A DNA stretch of 64,000 nt from Marinobacter iranensis. GTDB taxonomy: Bacteria; Pseudomonadota; Gammaproteobacteria; Pseudomonadales; Oleiphilaceae. The DNA lies in the NCBI RefSeq assembly GCF_029207565.1, contig NZ_JANCMW010000008.1, positions 60,441-124,440 of the forward strand, written 5' to 3'. Shown here one piece after another: positions 43,676 through 52,911 of the stretch. Below the pieces are notes generated by a model that saw only the letters and a program-made list of their open reading frames with translations, was not told the origin of the DNA and ran no database searches. Made by a program: the position numbers and the translations under genes. Position 1 is the stretch's first letter. Each line of letters starts with the position of its first letter.

Positions 43676-44626
43676 ATGACAAATGATCGATCTGGCTCAC
43701 CAGCCCCCGTAGTCTGGCTCCTCACCGACAAGAAACCCGGGCACCGCAACCAATTGAAGGGACTGGGCAACCGGCTACGGGTACTTGCTGGCGCCAGTGT
43801 CCTAGAGGTAGATGCCACCGAAACTCCGGTTCCGTTGTGGCGGGCGCTACTGGGCATACCGCCAGCCATGGACCAAACCCTGGGCGCGCCATCCCTGATT
43901 GTCGCAGCAGGTAGCAGCACCCACCGCCTGCTATTGTCTCTCCGGCGCCGCCGGAAAACCAGAACCGTGGTGTTGATGAAACCGGGCTTTCCCCTCGGAT
44001 GGGTCGATGCGGCCATTATTCCCGGACATGATGAGGTAGCTCCCGCCAGGTACATCCTGACGACCGAAGGTGTGATGAATGCAATCACGCCGCTGGCGCG
44101 GATTACTGACAAGCCCGAAGGCCTGATCCTGATCGGTGGTCCATCGCCTCATTTCGACTGGGACGATGACGTAGTGCTGGGGCAGGTATCACAGCTTATG
44201 GGCCTCTATCCGGGATGGCGCTGGACCATCAGTGGCTCCCGTCGTACTCCGGAAACCTTGCTGACGCAACTCGAAGACCTGGCAGGCCCCAAAGTCACAG
44301 TGGTGGACCCCGAACGGACCCACGCAAGTTGGCTACCTCATCAACTCGCCGCGTCCCGTGCGGTTTGGGTAACCCCGGACAGCGGCTCCATGGCCTGCGA
44401 AGCAGCTACCTCCGGCGTTCCCACCGGCCTGTTCGAACTGGCCCCCAAAAGCAATAGCCGGGTCGCCCGGGGCATGGCGAGCCTGGTGGAAAAAGGGTAC
44501 GTTGCGCGCTGGAGTGACCATGCTTCGGTTATGGCCGGCAAGCTTGCAGGGGCGCACCACCTGTGGGAAGCCGACAGGGCCGCACGGTGGCTGATTGAAC
44601 ATTTTCTGAAGGGAGGCAAGCGTTGA
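43676..44626 (+). CDS. ELM1-family (DUF1022) glycosyltransferase-like protein
   Basis: 316 aa. WLLTDKKPGHRNQLKGL near the N-terminus, LIVAAGSSTHRLLL, LILIGGPSPHFDWDDD and VTPDSGSMACEAATSGVP fit the bacterial ELM1-like family, which has a GT-B-like fold. The biochemical role is unknown; the place among lipid A and core genes suggests glycan assembly. The next gene's TTG start overlaps its stop (TTGA). Confidence 0.85.
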   Translation: MTNDRSGSPAPVVWLLTDKKPGHRNQLKGLGNRLRVLAGASVLEVDATETPVPLWRALLGIPPAMDQTLGAPSLIVAAGSSTHRLLLSLRRRRKTRTVVLMKPGFPLGWVDAAIIPGHDEVAPARYILTTEGVMNAITPLARITDKPEGLILIGGPSPHFDWDDDVVLGQVSQLMGLYPGWRWTISGSRRTPETLLTQLEDLAGPKVTVVDPERTHASWLPHQLAASRAVWVTPDSGSMACEAATSGVPTGLFELAPKSNSRVARGMASLVEKGYVARWSDHASVMAGKLAGAHHLWEADRAARWLIEHFLKGGKR

Positions 44627-45735
44627 GGATTCTGCAGGCTTTACCCGCGCTTTACAGCGGTGGCGTTGAGCGGGGCACAGTCGAATTTGCTGCCGACCTG
44701 GTCAAGCGCGGGCATGAGTCCTTTGTGGTATCAAAAGGCGGCCCCATGGCCGAGCAGCTTCGCGGACAAGGCTCCAAGCACATTTTCATGCCGATACATC
44801 GGAAGAGCCTGGCATCCTTCGGGCAGATCCTACCCATGCGGAAACTGCTGCTGGAGCTGAAACCGGACATCGTCCATGTCCGCTCCCGCATGCCGGCCTG
44901 GATCATTTTCCTGGCCTTGAAAAGCATTCCGGCAAATGAGCGGCCGGCCGTCGTCTCCACCTTTCACGGCATGTATTCCGTCACGCCGTACAGCGCCATC
45001 ATGACGCGGGCTAACCACATCATCGCCGTGTCCAAATGCGTGAGGGATTATGTCCTGAACAACTATCCGGTGCCGGACGAAAGACTGACCGTCATCCAGC
45101 GTGGTGTGGATGTGGATGCCTTCCGGCAGCGGGAGCTCAGCTCACAATGGCTGGACCGCTGGTTCCGGCAGTACCCACAGTTGGCCCAGCAGAAAATCAT
45201 CATGATGCCCGGGCGCATCTCGCGCTGGAAAGGCCAACTCGATTTCCTGGCCATGATGGCGCAGCTGGTGCGTGAACGCCCGGACTGTCACGGCATCATC
45301 GTGGGCGGTGCCGAACCCGGCAAGGAGAAATTTCTGGAGGAACTGGAAAAGGAACGTGCCCGCCTGAATCTGGTCGACAAGGTGAGCTTCCTCGGCCAAC
45401 GCAATGACATGACCACCCTGTATCTGCTGGCGGACGTGGTATGCCACATGTCCACCAAACCCGAGCCGTTCGGGCGCACCGTGACCGAGGCGTTGGCCTC
45501 AGGCACACCTGTGGCGGCCTTTGATCGTGGTGGTGCCGCCGAAACCCTCCGTGCCTGTTTCCCCGAGGGATTGGTGCCGCCAGACGATACAGGGGCGTTT
45601 GCAAAAACCGCGCTGACGCTGATTGGAAAGCCCAGGCCACAGATCGAGATTCCCTGGCGGTTCCGCCTGGAAGCGCAGACAGAAACCACACTCCAGGTTT
45701 ATGAGAATCTGCTGTCCGGCAGACGGGCGCCATAA
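44623..45735 (+). CDS. Glycosyltransferase family 4 (GT-B), LPS core or surface glycan
   Basis: 370 aa. N-terminal ALPALYSGGVERGTVEFA acceptor loop and C-terminal donor motif EPFGRTVTEALASGTPVAAFDRGGAAE with the two Glu of the EX7E element. The TTG start has GGGAGG 8 nt upstream and overlaps the preceding stop. The next gene's ATG overlaps this stop. The sugar is not predictable. Confidence 0.9.
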   Translation: MRILQALPALYSGGVERGTVEFAADLVKRGHESFVVSKGGPMAEQLRGQGSKHIFMPIHRKSLASFGQILPMRKLLLELKPDIVHVRSRMPAWIIFLALKSIPANERPAVVSTFHGMYSVTPYSAIMTRANHIIAVSKCVRDYVLNNYPVPDERLTVIQRGVDVDAFRQRELSSQWLDRWFRQYPQLAQQKIIMMPGRISRWKGQLDFLAMMAQLVRERPDCHGIIVGGAEPGKEKFLEELEKERARLNLVDKVSFLGQRNDMTTLYLLADVVCHMSTKPEPFGRTVTEALASGTPVAAFDRGGAAETLRACFPEGLVPPDDTGAFAKTALTLIGKPRPQIEIPWRFRLEAQTETTLQVYENLLSGRRAP

Positions 45736-46793
45736 TGGATACCCCGGCCCCGTTGACGATAGCGCTGGTCATCGCCACCCCTGGCACTGGCTGGGGCGGC
45801 ATGGAGAAGCACACGGCGGACCTTGCAAAGGCGCTTTCCGAGCGAGGCCATGAGATTCACGTGCTGGCTCACTCCGCATACAGTGAGCGTTTTCCCCAAG
45901 CCGTTCGTTTCCATCCATTGCCCTTTCAGCTTGGCCGGCGCAACCTGTGGTTGAGGCATCGGCTGAGACAAGCGCTCCGCTCAATCCGGCCGAACATCGT
46001 TCACGCCCAGGGCAACAAGGCCGCGAGCCTGATCAGTGCTGTTCGCCACCATACCGGGGTGACGGTAGGCACGCTTCACGGCACCAAAAGCTCGCACAAA
46101 GCCTTTGACAAGCTGGACGGCGTAATCGGTGTCAGTCGCGAAATAACCGACTCCATCGCACACCCCAACGCTCGCCTGATCTTTAACGGGCTCCAACCGT
46201 TGGACGGAAGCGGCCACAAGCAATGCCGTGCGCCAGGCATTCCCGTTCCCGATGAACGCCCGCTACTGATGGCAGCAGGTCGGCTGGAACCGGTAAAACA
46301 ATTCGATCGGCTGATACGGGCCTGGGCTCAGACTGATTGCGGCGGCAAGCTGGTGATTCTGGGTAACGGCAGCCAGCGGGGGCGCCTCCAGGCGTTGATC
46401 CAGGAACTGGGCGCCGAGGACCGTATTCTGCTCCCGGGTCATGAGCCCAATATCCTGCCCTGGTTGCAGGCTGCCACCGCCTGCATCATCAGCTCCAGCC
46501 GGGAGGGCTTTCCCTACATCCTGGTGGAGGCACTGATGGCAAGCTGCCCGGTTCTGTCCACGCCGGTCAGCGGGGTGAAAGATTTCCTGCCGGAGCAATG
46601 CATCGCCGCGACTGACAGCGTTGAAGCTATCGCCAAACTGATCAACATCCACATGGCGAAGGCAGGCGCGCTTGCCGACAGTCAGGGTGAGAGCTTCCGT
46701 CGAGCCAGGGAGCACCTCAGCCTTGAAACAATGGTGTCGAAGACTGAGGCTTTCTATCGGGACTTGTTGGCCAGTACGCCGGCAAGGCGCTGA
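45735..46793 (+). CDS. Glycosyltransferase family 4 (GT-B)
   Basis: 352 aa. GTGWGGMEKHTADLAKALSERGH is the N-terminal loop, and SSSREGFPYILVEALMASCPVLSTPVSGVKD is the donor-binding EX7E region. Translation is coupled to the upstream glycosyltransferase by a 1-bp overlap. Its last 77 bp overlap the convergent hydrolase gene. Confidence 0.9.
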   Translation: MDTPAPLTIALVIATPGTGWGGMEKHTADLAKALSERGHEIHVLAHSAYSERFPQAVRFHPLPFQLGRRNLWLRHRLRQALRSIRPNIVHAQGNKAASLISAVRHHTGVTVGTLHGTKSSHKAFDKLDGVIGVSREITDSIAHPNARLIFNGLQPLDGSGHKQCRAPGIPVPDERPLLMAAGRLEPVKQFDRLIRAWAQTDCGGKLVILGNGSQRGRLQALIQELGAEDRILLPGHEPNILPWLQAATACIISSSREGFPYILVEALMASCPVLSTPVSGVKDFLPEQCIAATDSVEAIAKLINIHMAKAGALADSQGESFRRAREHLSLETMVSKTEAFYRDLLASTPARR

Positions 46794-47442
46794 CCACCGC
46801 GTCCGCCATAAGCCGATGCCCTTGCAGGGTGAGGTGGGTTCCGTCACCCATCAGGGTCTTGGCTTTTTGCTGCCATAATTGCCGGTAGGTATCCGCCAAC
46901 ACGGCATTTGGCTCGCGCGATGCCACCTGTCGCAGGCCTTCGTTGTAACATTCAATGCGTGGATTCCTTGGTTCGTCGAGGTTCGGAGGCGTGGCCACCA
47001 GCACAAACAAGGTATCAGGTGCCGAGCGCACCACCCGCTCAATATTGTTCAGGTATTCTTCCAGCGGCACCTGCTCCACCGCGCCCCAGTGTTCCTGCAG
47101 GTGAAAACGGCGCGCCCATTTCTTGAGCTTCTTGACCAGCTTCCTGGCGAGCTTGCGGCGGGGGCTGTCCGGGTAATAAAGCACATAGGGTGCGCCACGA
47201 AACGTGAGCCAGGAGTCCACCAGGCCATACTGGACAAGTGCCAGTTGGTAGTCCCGGGGCGGGAAATCTTCTGCGTAGTGCAGCAATTCACGGGTTGTGC
47301 TCATGGTGTGGCCGCAGTTGGTGAGGGCCAGGCCCAGATGTTCTGCTACCATCTTTGCCCAGACCGGTTCGTGGTAACCTTTCACCCCTTCGGTATTGCA
47401 ATCACCGTAGGCAATACAACCGTGCATAGTGTGGTTTCCCAT
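46717..47442 (-). CDS. SGNH-hydrolase-like protein with Cys in place of the catalytic Ser
   Basis: 241 aa from this start; a second ATG at 47427 has GGGAA 8 nt upstream and gives 236 aa beginning MHGCIAYG. Block I reads YGDCNTEG instead of GDSxxxG, so the nucleophile is Cys (codon 47398-47400). Block V is GDGTHLTLQGH with Asp and His in place. The family hydrolyses esters, including acyl or acetyl groups on glycans. It is the only minus-strand gene in this stretch and diverges from the YrbL-like gene by a few bases. Confidence 0.75.
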   Translation of the reverse strand: MGNHTMHGCIAYGDCNTEGVKGYHEPVWAKMVAEHLGLALTNCGHTMSTTRELLHYAEDFPPRDYQLALVQYGLVDSWLTFRGAPYVLYYPDSPRRKLARKLVKKLKKWARRFHLQEHWGAVEQVPLEEYLNNIERVVRSAPDTLFVLVATPPNLDEPRNPRIECYNEGLRQVASREPNAVLADTYRQLWQQKAKTLMGDGTHLTLQGHRLMADAVVSALPAYWPTSPDRKPQSSTPLFQG

Positions 47443-47444
47443 CA

Positions 47445-48113
47445 ATGATTGACCTGTCAGGCCGCGAGCCTTTTGCCTCTGGCTACAATCGACACTGCTA
47501 CCGGCACCCGGACGACCCGGCATTGTGTCTCAAAGTGCTGCGTCCTGAAAACATCGAAGCCCGGTTTCAACGACAGGCCTGGCCCAAAAAAGCGCTCGGC
47601 AAGGCCAGGATCAATGACAACCTCCAGGAACTCAAGGCCCACCGGCAACAGGCCATCAGGAAACTGCTCGCAGAACAACGAAGCTCGCTGGTCTGGGCCC
47701 ACCTGCCCCGGTTCCACGGCGCTGTTGATACCTCCCTTGGTTTGGCAAACGTCAGCGAATTGATTATTGGCGACGATGGCATGCCGGCCGAAACACTCGA
47801 GCACTATCTTAAGCACCAGGGGTTTGATCAAGCCATCCAGGATGCCGTAGAGCGTTTCTGTAACTGGCTCCTTGAAACCGGCATCCTGACTCGCAACCTG
47901 CTGCCCCACAACCTGGTGATTGCACACCGGAATGGGCAGCCGGAACTGTTTCTAGTCGACGGGCTTGGTGCGCCAGCCATACCCGACACACTGGCCGCCA
48001 TACCAGCCTGGCGCCGGCGTTATATCGGCCGCCGAATCAGGCGGTTTCACCTTCGTATCAACTGGGAAACCGGCGATCGCCATGAAAGCTGGGAATCTTC
48101 GCAGAAGCTGTGA
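47445..48113 (+). CDS. YrbL-like kinase-fold protein (PhoP-network YrbL family)
   Basis: 222 aa. FASGYNRHCYRHPDDPALCLKVL resembles the N-terminal lobe of YrbL, RNLLPHNLVI the catalytic loop and FLVDGLG the metal loop (DNIGE in E. coli YrbL). The family is kinase-like, and its substrate is not known. Between glycosyltransferases, it may act on LPS core sugars; this is inferred from context. Confidence 0.8.
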   Translation: MIDLSGREPFASGYNRHCYRHPDDPALCLKVLRPENIEARFQRQAWPKKALGKARINDNLQELKAHRQQAIRKLLAEQRSSLVWAHLPRFHGAVDTSLGLANVSELIIGDDGMPAETLEHYLKHQGFDQAIQDAVERFCNWLLETGILTRNLLPHNLVIAHRNGQPELFLVDGLGAPAIPDTLAAIPAWRRRYIGRRIRRFHLRINWETGDRHESWESSQKL

Positions 48114-48204
48114 TCGCCAGCGGGAACCTTCACCAGCCTTGCCGCGCACGCTGGATGGTGGTAGCTTCCGCTCATCCTGTTTCCTGTTGATTGTCCTCTG
48201 GATT

Positions 48205-49113
48205 ATGGCCCTTTCCAAAGCAACGTTCCTGATTACCGCCCTCCGGCTTGCTGGCAAACTGCCCCTGCGCGGCGCCCAGCTTATCGGCCGCTTCCTGGGT
48301 ATGATCAGTTGGTTGTCCAGATCACAGTCCCGCATAGTCACCGACATCAACCTGAAAATCTGCATGCCGGAACTGACGGAGGAACAGCACCACCGCATGG
48401 TCCGCTCCAGCCTGCGACACACAGGCCAGACCATGATGGAGGTTCCTCTGATGTGGGAATGGCCAGTGGAACGCTGCCTGGGCTTAATCCGGGAGATCGA
48501 GGGTGAGGAGCTCCTGGCCGAAGCGAAGAAGGATGGTCGTGGCCTGTTGTTGCTGGCACCGCACCTGGGGAACTGGGAACTCACGGGCCTGTATTTTTCG
48601 TCGCGTTATCGTATGGCGGCGCTGTACAGCCCGCCCCATATCCGTGAATTCGAAGATTACATGATCCAGGTTCGCGGCCGCATGGGCTCTGAACTGGTTC
48701 GTGGCGACCGCCGGGGGTTGGCACGGCTGATTACCCTGCTTCGAGAAGGCGAGGTTGCCGGCATCCTGCCCGACCAGAGCCCCCGGGGGAAAGGCAACGC
48801 CTATGCGCCTTTCTTTGGCATGGAAGTACGCACCATGACGCTGGTCTCAAAGCTACTGCAAAAATCCGGGGCAAAGCCCCTAGTGACCTACTCCGAGCGA
48901 CTGAAAGACGGCGAAGGCTTCAGGCTGGTGATTCGCGAGTGCGAGCCTGGCATTGCCGACCCCGATCCGGTAATTGCCACCACGGCACTGAACAAGTCCA
49001 TAGAGACTGTTGTGCGTGAGGTGCCGGAGCAATACCAGTGGGAATACAAACGCTTCCGGCATCGACCACCCGGCTTGCCACACCCGTATAGACCCGGGCG
49101 GGTTTGTAAGTAA
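48205..49113 (+). CDS. Lipid A late acyltransferase, second LpxL/LpxM-type copy
   Basis: 302 aa. Catalytic HX4E motif in APHLGNWELTGLYF (about 118-131), with ILPDQSPRGKGNAYAPFFG and QYQWEYKRFRHRP typical of LpxL/LpxM. It differs clearly from the copy at 42690, so the two probably place different acyl chains. The start MALSK matches family starts; an in-frame ATG at 48082 is an alternative. Confidence 0.9.
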   Translation: MALSKATFLITALRLAGKLPLRGAQLIGRFLGMISWLSRSQSRIVTDINLKICMPELTEEQHHRMVRSSLRHTGQTMMEVPLMWEWPVERCLGLIREIEGEELLAEAKKDGRGLLLLAPHLGNWELTGLYFSSRYRMAALYSPPHIREFEDYMIQVRGRMGSELVRGDRRGLARLITLLREGEVAGILPDQSPRGKGNAYAPFFGMEVRTMTLVSKLLQKSGAKPLVTYSERLKDGEGFRLVIRECEPGIADPDPVIATTALNKSIETVVREVPEQYQWEYKRFRHRPPGLPHPYRPGRVCK

Positions 49114-49222
49114 ATCCATCGGTTACAGCCGGTGCCCGCCAGGGCCTAAAACTGTATAATCCGCCTACCGACGCAGTTTCAACGACTGCCTGTTTTTCCC
49201 TGACAAAGACCGGGCCGGATCC

Positions 49223-50053
49223 ATGTCCCCAGAACGTATTGGTGTTGTCATCACCACCTACAATTCCCCGTTATGGCTGAGCAAGGTTCTGACGGGCTAT
49301 GAGAACCAGAGCCAGAAGGACTTCCGGGTAATCGTCGCCGATGACGGCTCCACTGATGATACCCGTGCCCTGATCGATCAGTTCCGCGAGAACGGAATCC
49401 TGCAGATTGACCATGTGTGGCATGAGGACGAAGGCTTCCGCAAGTGCCAGATCCTCAACAAGGCCATTCGCGAAACCGACTGCGATTACCTGATCTTCAC
49501 CGACGGTGACTGTATTCCGGAGCCGGACTTTATCGCCACTCATAGGCGCCTGGCCGAACCGGGGCATTTCCTGTCGGGCGGGTACATCAAGCTCACCATG
49601 CCGGTTTCCGAAACCATTTCCGACGAGGATATCCGCAGCGGCATTATCTTTGATCCGCAATGGCTGGTCAGCAAGGGGCAGCCGAAAAACCACAAGCTCT
49701 GGAAGCTGTCCCGATCGGCCCTGAAAAAGCAACTGCTGAACGCCATCACGCCCGCGGCTTCCAGCTGGAACGGCATGAACAGTTCCACCTGGACAAAAGA
49801 CCTGATCGCGGTCAACGGCTTCAATGAGGACATGCAGTACGGCGGCCTTGACCGGGAACTGGGCGAGCGGCTGTGGAATTACGGCCACAAGTCAAAGCAG
49901 ATCCGCTACAGCACCGTGTGCCTGCACCTTGACCATGCCCGCGGCTATTCCAAGCCGGAGATCTGGGCGAAGAACCGCGCTATTCGCAAAGCGGTAAAAG
50001 ATGACCGCACGTTCTGGGCGGTGAACGGAATCGAGAAGAAACCAACCCCATGA
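49223..50053 (+). CDS. Glycosyltransferase family 2 with GT7-like C-terminus
   Basis: 276 aa GT-A enzyme. IGVVITTYNSPLWLSKVL begins the fold, VADDGSTDD and FTDGDCIPEPDF (DxD) bind the sugar nucleotide and metal, and FNEDMQYGGLDRELGERL is the C-terminal galactosyltransferase-like motif. The stop overlaps the next ATG (ATGA). Confidence 0.9.
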   Translation: MSPERIGVVITTYNSPLWLSKVLTGYENQSQKDFRVIVADDGSTDDTRALIDQFRENGILQIDHVWHEDEGFRKCQILNKAIRETDCDYLIFTDGDCIPEPDFIATHRRLAEPGHFLSGGYIKLTMPVSETISDEDIRSGIIFDPQWLVSKGQPKNHKLWKLSRSALKKQLLNAITPAASSWNGMNSSTWTKDLIAVNGFNEDMQYGGLDRELGERLWNYGHKSKQIRYSTVCLHLDHARGYSKPEIWAKNRAIRKAVKDDRTFWAVNGIEKKPTP

Positions 50054-51198
50054 GAACCCTGGTCGTCATTCACAGCCTCAAAATGGGTGGCATGGAACGG
50101 GTTGCCGTTAACCTGGCCGATGCGTTCGCCAATGAGGGCCACGAAAGCCACCTGCTATCCTGCCGCAATCGCCCCAACGACCTCAGCCCCGCCAACCCGG
50201 CGGTACACCTGCATCATTTCGACCAGTTCCAGGCGCTGATGAAGTCTATCATCGGTATTCCCGTGTTCCTGTTGTCACGCGTGTTGCTGGGTGTGCTGTT
50301 GCCGAGATCTCACTTCATGTGGGTTGGATGGCTCAGTGGGTGGCTGCTCAAGCGCTACATCGAGAAACTGGAACGGCAGTACGGCCGTTTTGATCGCATC
50401 GTGTTTCGCGGGCTCGGCACCTTCAAATATTTCTGGTCATTCCGGGACGACCGTAACGTCTACGTTCTTGAAAACGTTATCCACTACGACCGCCCCCTGT
50501 GGCAGAAAAAACTGGAATGGAAACTGGTGTTCCATAACCGGCACCTGGCCTGCGTTTCCTCCGGCGTACTGGATTCAGCCCGGAAAGCCTTTGACAATGG
50601 TGGCATTGAACCAAAGAGCCTGCAGGTGATCACCAATCCCTGCCCGGTGGAGCAGATTGATGGGTTGGCGCAAGAAACCGATCCGGATATCCCCACTGAA
50701 CCTTACATCCTCAATGTTGCGCGGCTGGTACCCCAGAAAGGTCACGAGCTTCTTCTGGAGGCTTATAAAAAGTCCGGAATCAGTCACAAGCTAGTGATCG
50801 TGGGTGAGGGACCGCTGAAAGACAAGCTGGAAGACAAAGCCCGGTCGCTTGGCATCGCAGACCGGGTTTTCTTTGCCGGCAAACGCAGGAACCCCTACCC
50901 CTGGATGAAGCAGGCGGACCTGTTTGTACTGGCCTCGGAATACGAGGGGCTGGGCATTGTGCTGACCGAGGCCCTGGCGTGTGATACACCGATCATGGCC
51001 GTGGAAAGCCGCGGTGGTGTCCGGGACGTGTTCCGGGGGGAACTGGAAGCCTTTCTCACACCCCGCACTGTGGAGGGGCTGGCAGAGGGGCTTTCCTCAG
51101 TCGTCAGCCGTTTGCCCGTTTCCGTTAAACCGGAGTGGCTGGCGCCCTTCCGCAGTCGGGTGGTGGTGTCCGCCTTTCTTGAACAACCGGAACAGTAA
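50050..51198 (+). CDS. Glycosyltransferase family 4 (GT-B)
   Basis: 382 aa. SLKMGGMERVAVNLADAF is the acceptor loop, LNVARLVPQKGHELLLEAY starts the donor domain and LASEYEGLGIVLTEALACDTPIMAVESRGGVRD is the EX7E region. Coupled to the preceding GT2 gene by a 4-bp overlap; the sulfotransferase-like gene starts 7 bp later. Confidence 0.92.
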   Translation: MRTLVVIHSLKMGGMERVAVNLADAFANEGHESHLLSCRNRPNDLSPANPAVHLHHFDQFQALMKSIIGIPVFLLSRVLLGVLLPRSHFMWVGWLSGWLLKRYIEKLERQYGRFDRIVFRGLGTFKYFWSFRDDRNVYVLENVIHYDRPLWQKKLEWKLVFHNRHLACVSSGVLDSARKAFDNGGIEPKSLQVITNPCPVEQIDGLAQETDPDIPTEPYILNVARLVPQKGHELLLEAYKKSGISHKLVIVGEGPLKDKLEDKARSLGIADRVFFAGKRRNPYPWMKQADLFVLASEYEGLGIVLTEALACDTPIMAVESRGGVRDVFRGELEAFLTPRTVEGLAEGLSSVVSRLPVSVKPEWLAPFRSRVVVSAFLEQPEQ

Positions 51199-51205
51199 AC
51201 TTGCA

Positions 51206-52150
51206 ATGACTGAGCATCCCCATTCCCTCAAACACCCCCTGAACATCCTCGTGGCAGGCATTTACTGGTCGGGTTCCGGTGCGGTCGTCGATTACCTCAA
51301 AGGCCACCCGGACTGTCACGTGCCACGGGGTGAGTTCACAGACTTCAAGCGAAGCGGTCGGATTGGCAGCATTCTGGAGGCGGGCTCCGCCTCCCGGGCT
51401 AAATGGCTGGCCAGAGCGATGTGGCTTGAAACGGCGCTGGGAAAACTGCCCGCGGCCCGTCTCAAACAGTCAAAAGGCAAGGATCAGGGCAAGCTTCCCC
51501 TTAAAGAGCAGGTAAAACACAACCGCCTCAAGCTGGAGCACCTGGATCGTTACCGGAAACACCTGTCCGAAGGCGGCTCGCCTTCCGACAGCCGCATCTG
51601 GAACCAGTGGCTTCAGGCTGTGGGCATGGAGTATGCGGGCGACAAACAAAGCATCGTATGGAACCAGCCAATCTGGGTTGGTAAACATGAAACTACCTGG
51701 CCTGCCGTGTTCTCCCCCTTCAAACTGATCGTGGTTCACCGGGACCCGATTGATCAGTTTGCCGAAGTGGTCCGGCAGGGCAAGATCGGCAAACGCAAAT
51801 CCGACCCGGCGTTTGATGACGGCGAAAAGGATGACATCGCCTATGTCCTCAAGGGCATCGCGGCAAAAATGGAAAGCCTGATGGCGCTGCAGGGACAACT
51901 GACCGAAAGCCATATGCTTGCGGTCAGTTTCGAGACCTTCGTCAAATCCCACAAAGCAGAAGCCCAGAGAATCTGCGATTTCCTGGGCTTCCCGGAGGCT
52001 CAGTTGCCGTCAGCGCCCTTTGACCCCGCCTACTCCATCCGCAACATCGGCATTGGCGACACGGATCTCATCCGGGGCATGCTCAAAGGCTACCAACCGT
52101 TGGTGGACCGGCTCTACGATCTGAGAGCTCAGTTCGATAACGCGCAGTAG
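51206..52150 (+). CDS. Sulfotransferase-like protein
   Basis: 314 aa. VAGIYWSGSGAVVDYLKGHP resembles the 5'-phosphosulfate loop of PAPS-dependent sulfotransferases, and LIVVHRDPIDQFAEVVRQ the 3'-phosphate-binding motif. The start is the first Met after the preceding gene's stop. It ends 22 bp inside the convergent cytidylyltransferase gene. By family it would sulfate a glycan, but the neighbouring phosphoramidate genes suggest another donor (see findings). Confidence 0.75.
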   Translation: MTEHPHSLKHPLNILVAGIYWSGSGAVVDYLKGHPDCHVPRGEFTDFKRSGRIGSILEAGSASRAKWLARAMWLETALGKLPAARLKQSKGKDQGKLPLKEQVKHNRLKLEHLDRYRKHLSEGGSPSDSRIWNQWLQAVGMEYAGDKQSIVWNQPIWVGKHETTWPAVFSPFKLIVVHRDPIDQFAEVVRQGKIGKRKSDPAFDDGEKDDIAYVLKGIAAKMESLMALQGQLTESHMLAVSFETFVKSHKAEAQRICDFLGFPEAQLPSAPFDPAYSIRNIGIGDTDLIRGMLKGYQPLVDRLYDLRAQFDNAQ

Positions 52151-52911
52151 GATGCCAGCTCACCCTTTTCCGCCATCGCGGAATAGGCTTCCAGTTCATC
52201 CGCGGTATCCACTTCCAACCAGCCGTTGTTCACCAGGCAGGCCTTCACCGGCCAGCCGGTGTCAATCAGATGCTGGATGAAGCTGGTCATGTACATGTTG
52301 TCGAAGTCCTTGCCATCATAGAAGGCGTTGCGATCCAGGCCATCAAACACATCCAGAAATGCCTCCACTTTGTCACCACGGATCTTGATCAGCCCCATGT
52401 ACTGGGCCTGAACCTGGCTGTAGTCCCGGGGCTTCTTGCCCAGTTCCTTCACATAACCGGCTTCGTCCATGATGAAGGTTTCCGCGTCGTCCAGGGGCTC
52501 GTCCATTCTCAGCTGCCACAGCCGTTTCCATTCGCGATCCGCCGCCAGGCAAACCGGGGCGTCGCATTCGAGGACGGCTTGCAGAACAGAGGGCTCGTAG
52601 ACGATATCACCGTAGCTGATCAGCAGGTCTTCCCCCGGTTTCATTCTGTCCCGCGCACAGAAAAGCGTGCGGACCATATTGGTGCTGGCGTACTCGGGAT
52701 TGAGAACGAGGTCACCGCCCAGGGTATCCAGATCGCCGGAACGGTAGCCGCCGATAACGGTAATGCCGCCCTTCACACCACAGGCTTCCATCGCCGCCAT
52801 CTGGCGATGCAACAAGGGCTTGCCTGCCAGTGCCACCATGCACTTGGGACGGTCGTTAGTGTAGGGGCGAAGCCTGGTGCCCTGCCCGGCGGCCAGTATC
52901 AGTGTATGCAT
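52129..52911 (-). CDS. CTP-dependent nucleotidyltransferase, Cj1416/LicC-like
   Basis: 260 aa. LILAAGQGTRLRPYTNDRPKCMVALAGKPLL carries the G-x-G-T-R...KP nucleotide-binding signature, with NMVRTLFCA and SYGDIVYE of the LicC-type cytidylyltransferases. In C. jejuni, Cj1416 uses CTP and phosphorylated L-glutamine to make CDP-L-glutamine. GAGGA lies 5 nt upstream of ATG 52911, and the start overlaps the preceding amidotransferase gene by 13 bp. Taken alone it could be a phosphocholine cytidylyltransferase; the operon favours the Cj1416 role. Confidence 0.8.
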   Translation of the reverse strand: MHTLILAAGQGTRLRPYTNDRPKCMVALAGKPLLHRQMAAMEACGVKGGITVIGGYRSGDLDTLGGDLVLNPEYASTNMVRTLFCARDRMKPGEDLLISYGDIVYEPSVLQAVLECDAPVCLAADREWKRLWQLRMDEPLDDAETFIMDEAGYVKELGKKPRDYSQVQAQYMGLIKIRGDKVEAFLDVFDGLDRNAFYDGKDFDNMYMTSFIQHLIDTGWPVKACLVNNGWLEVDTADELEAYSAMAEKGELASYCALSN

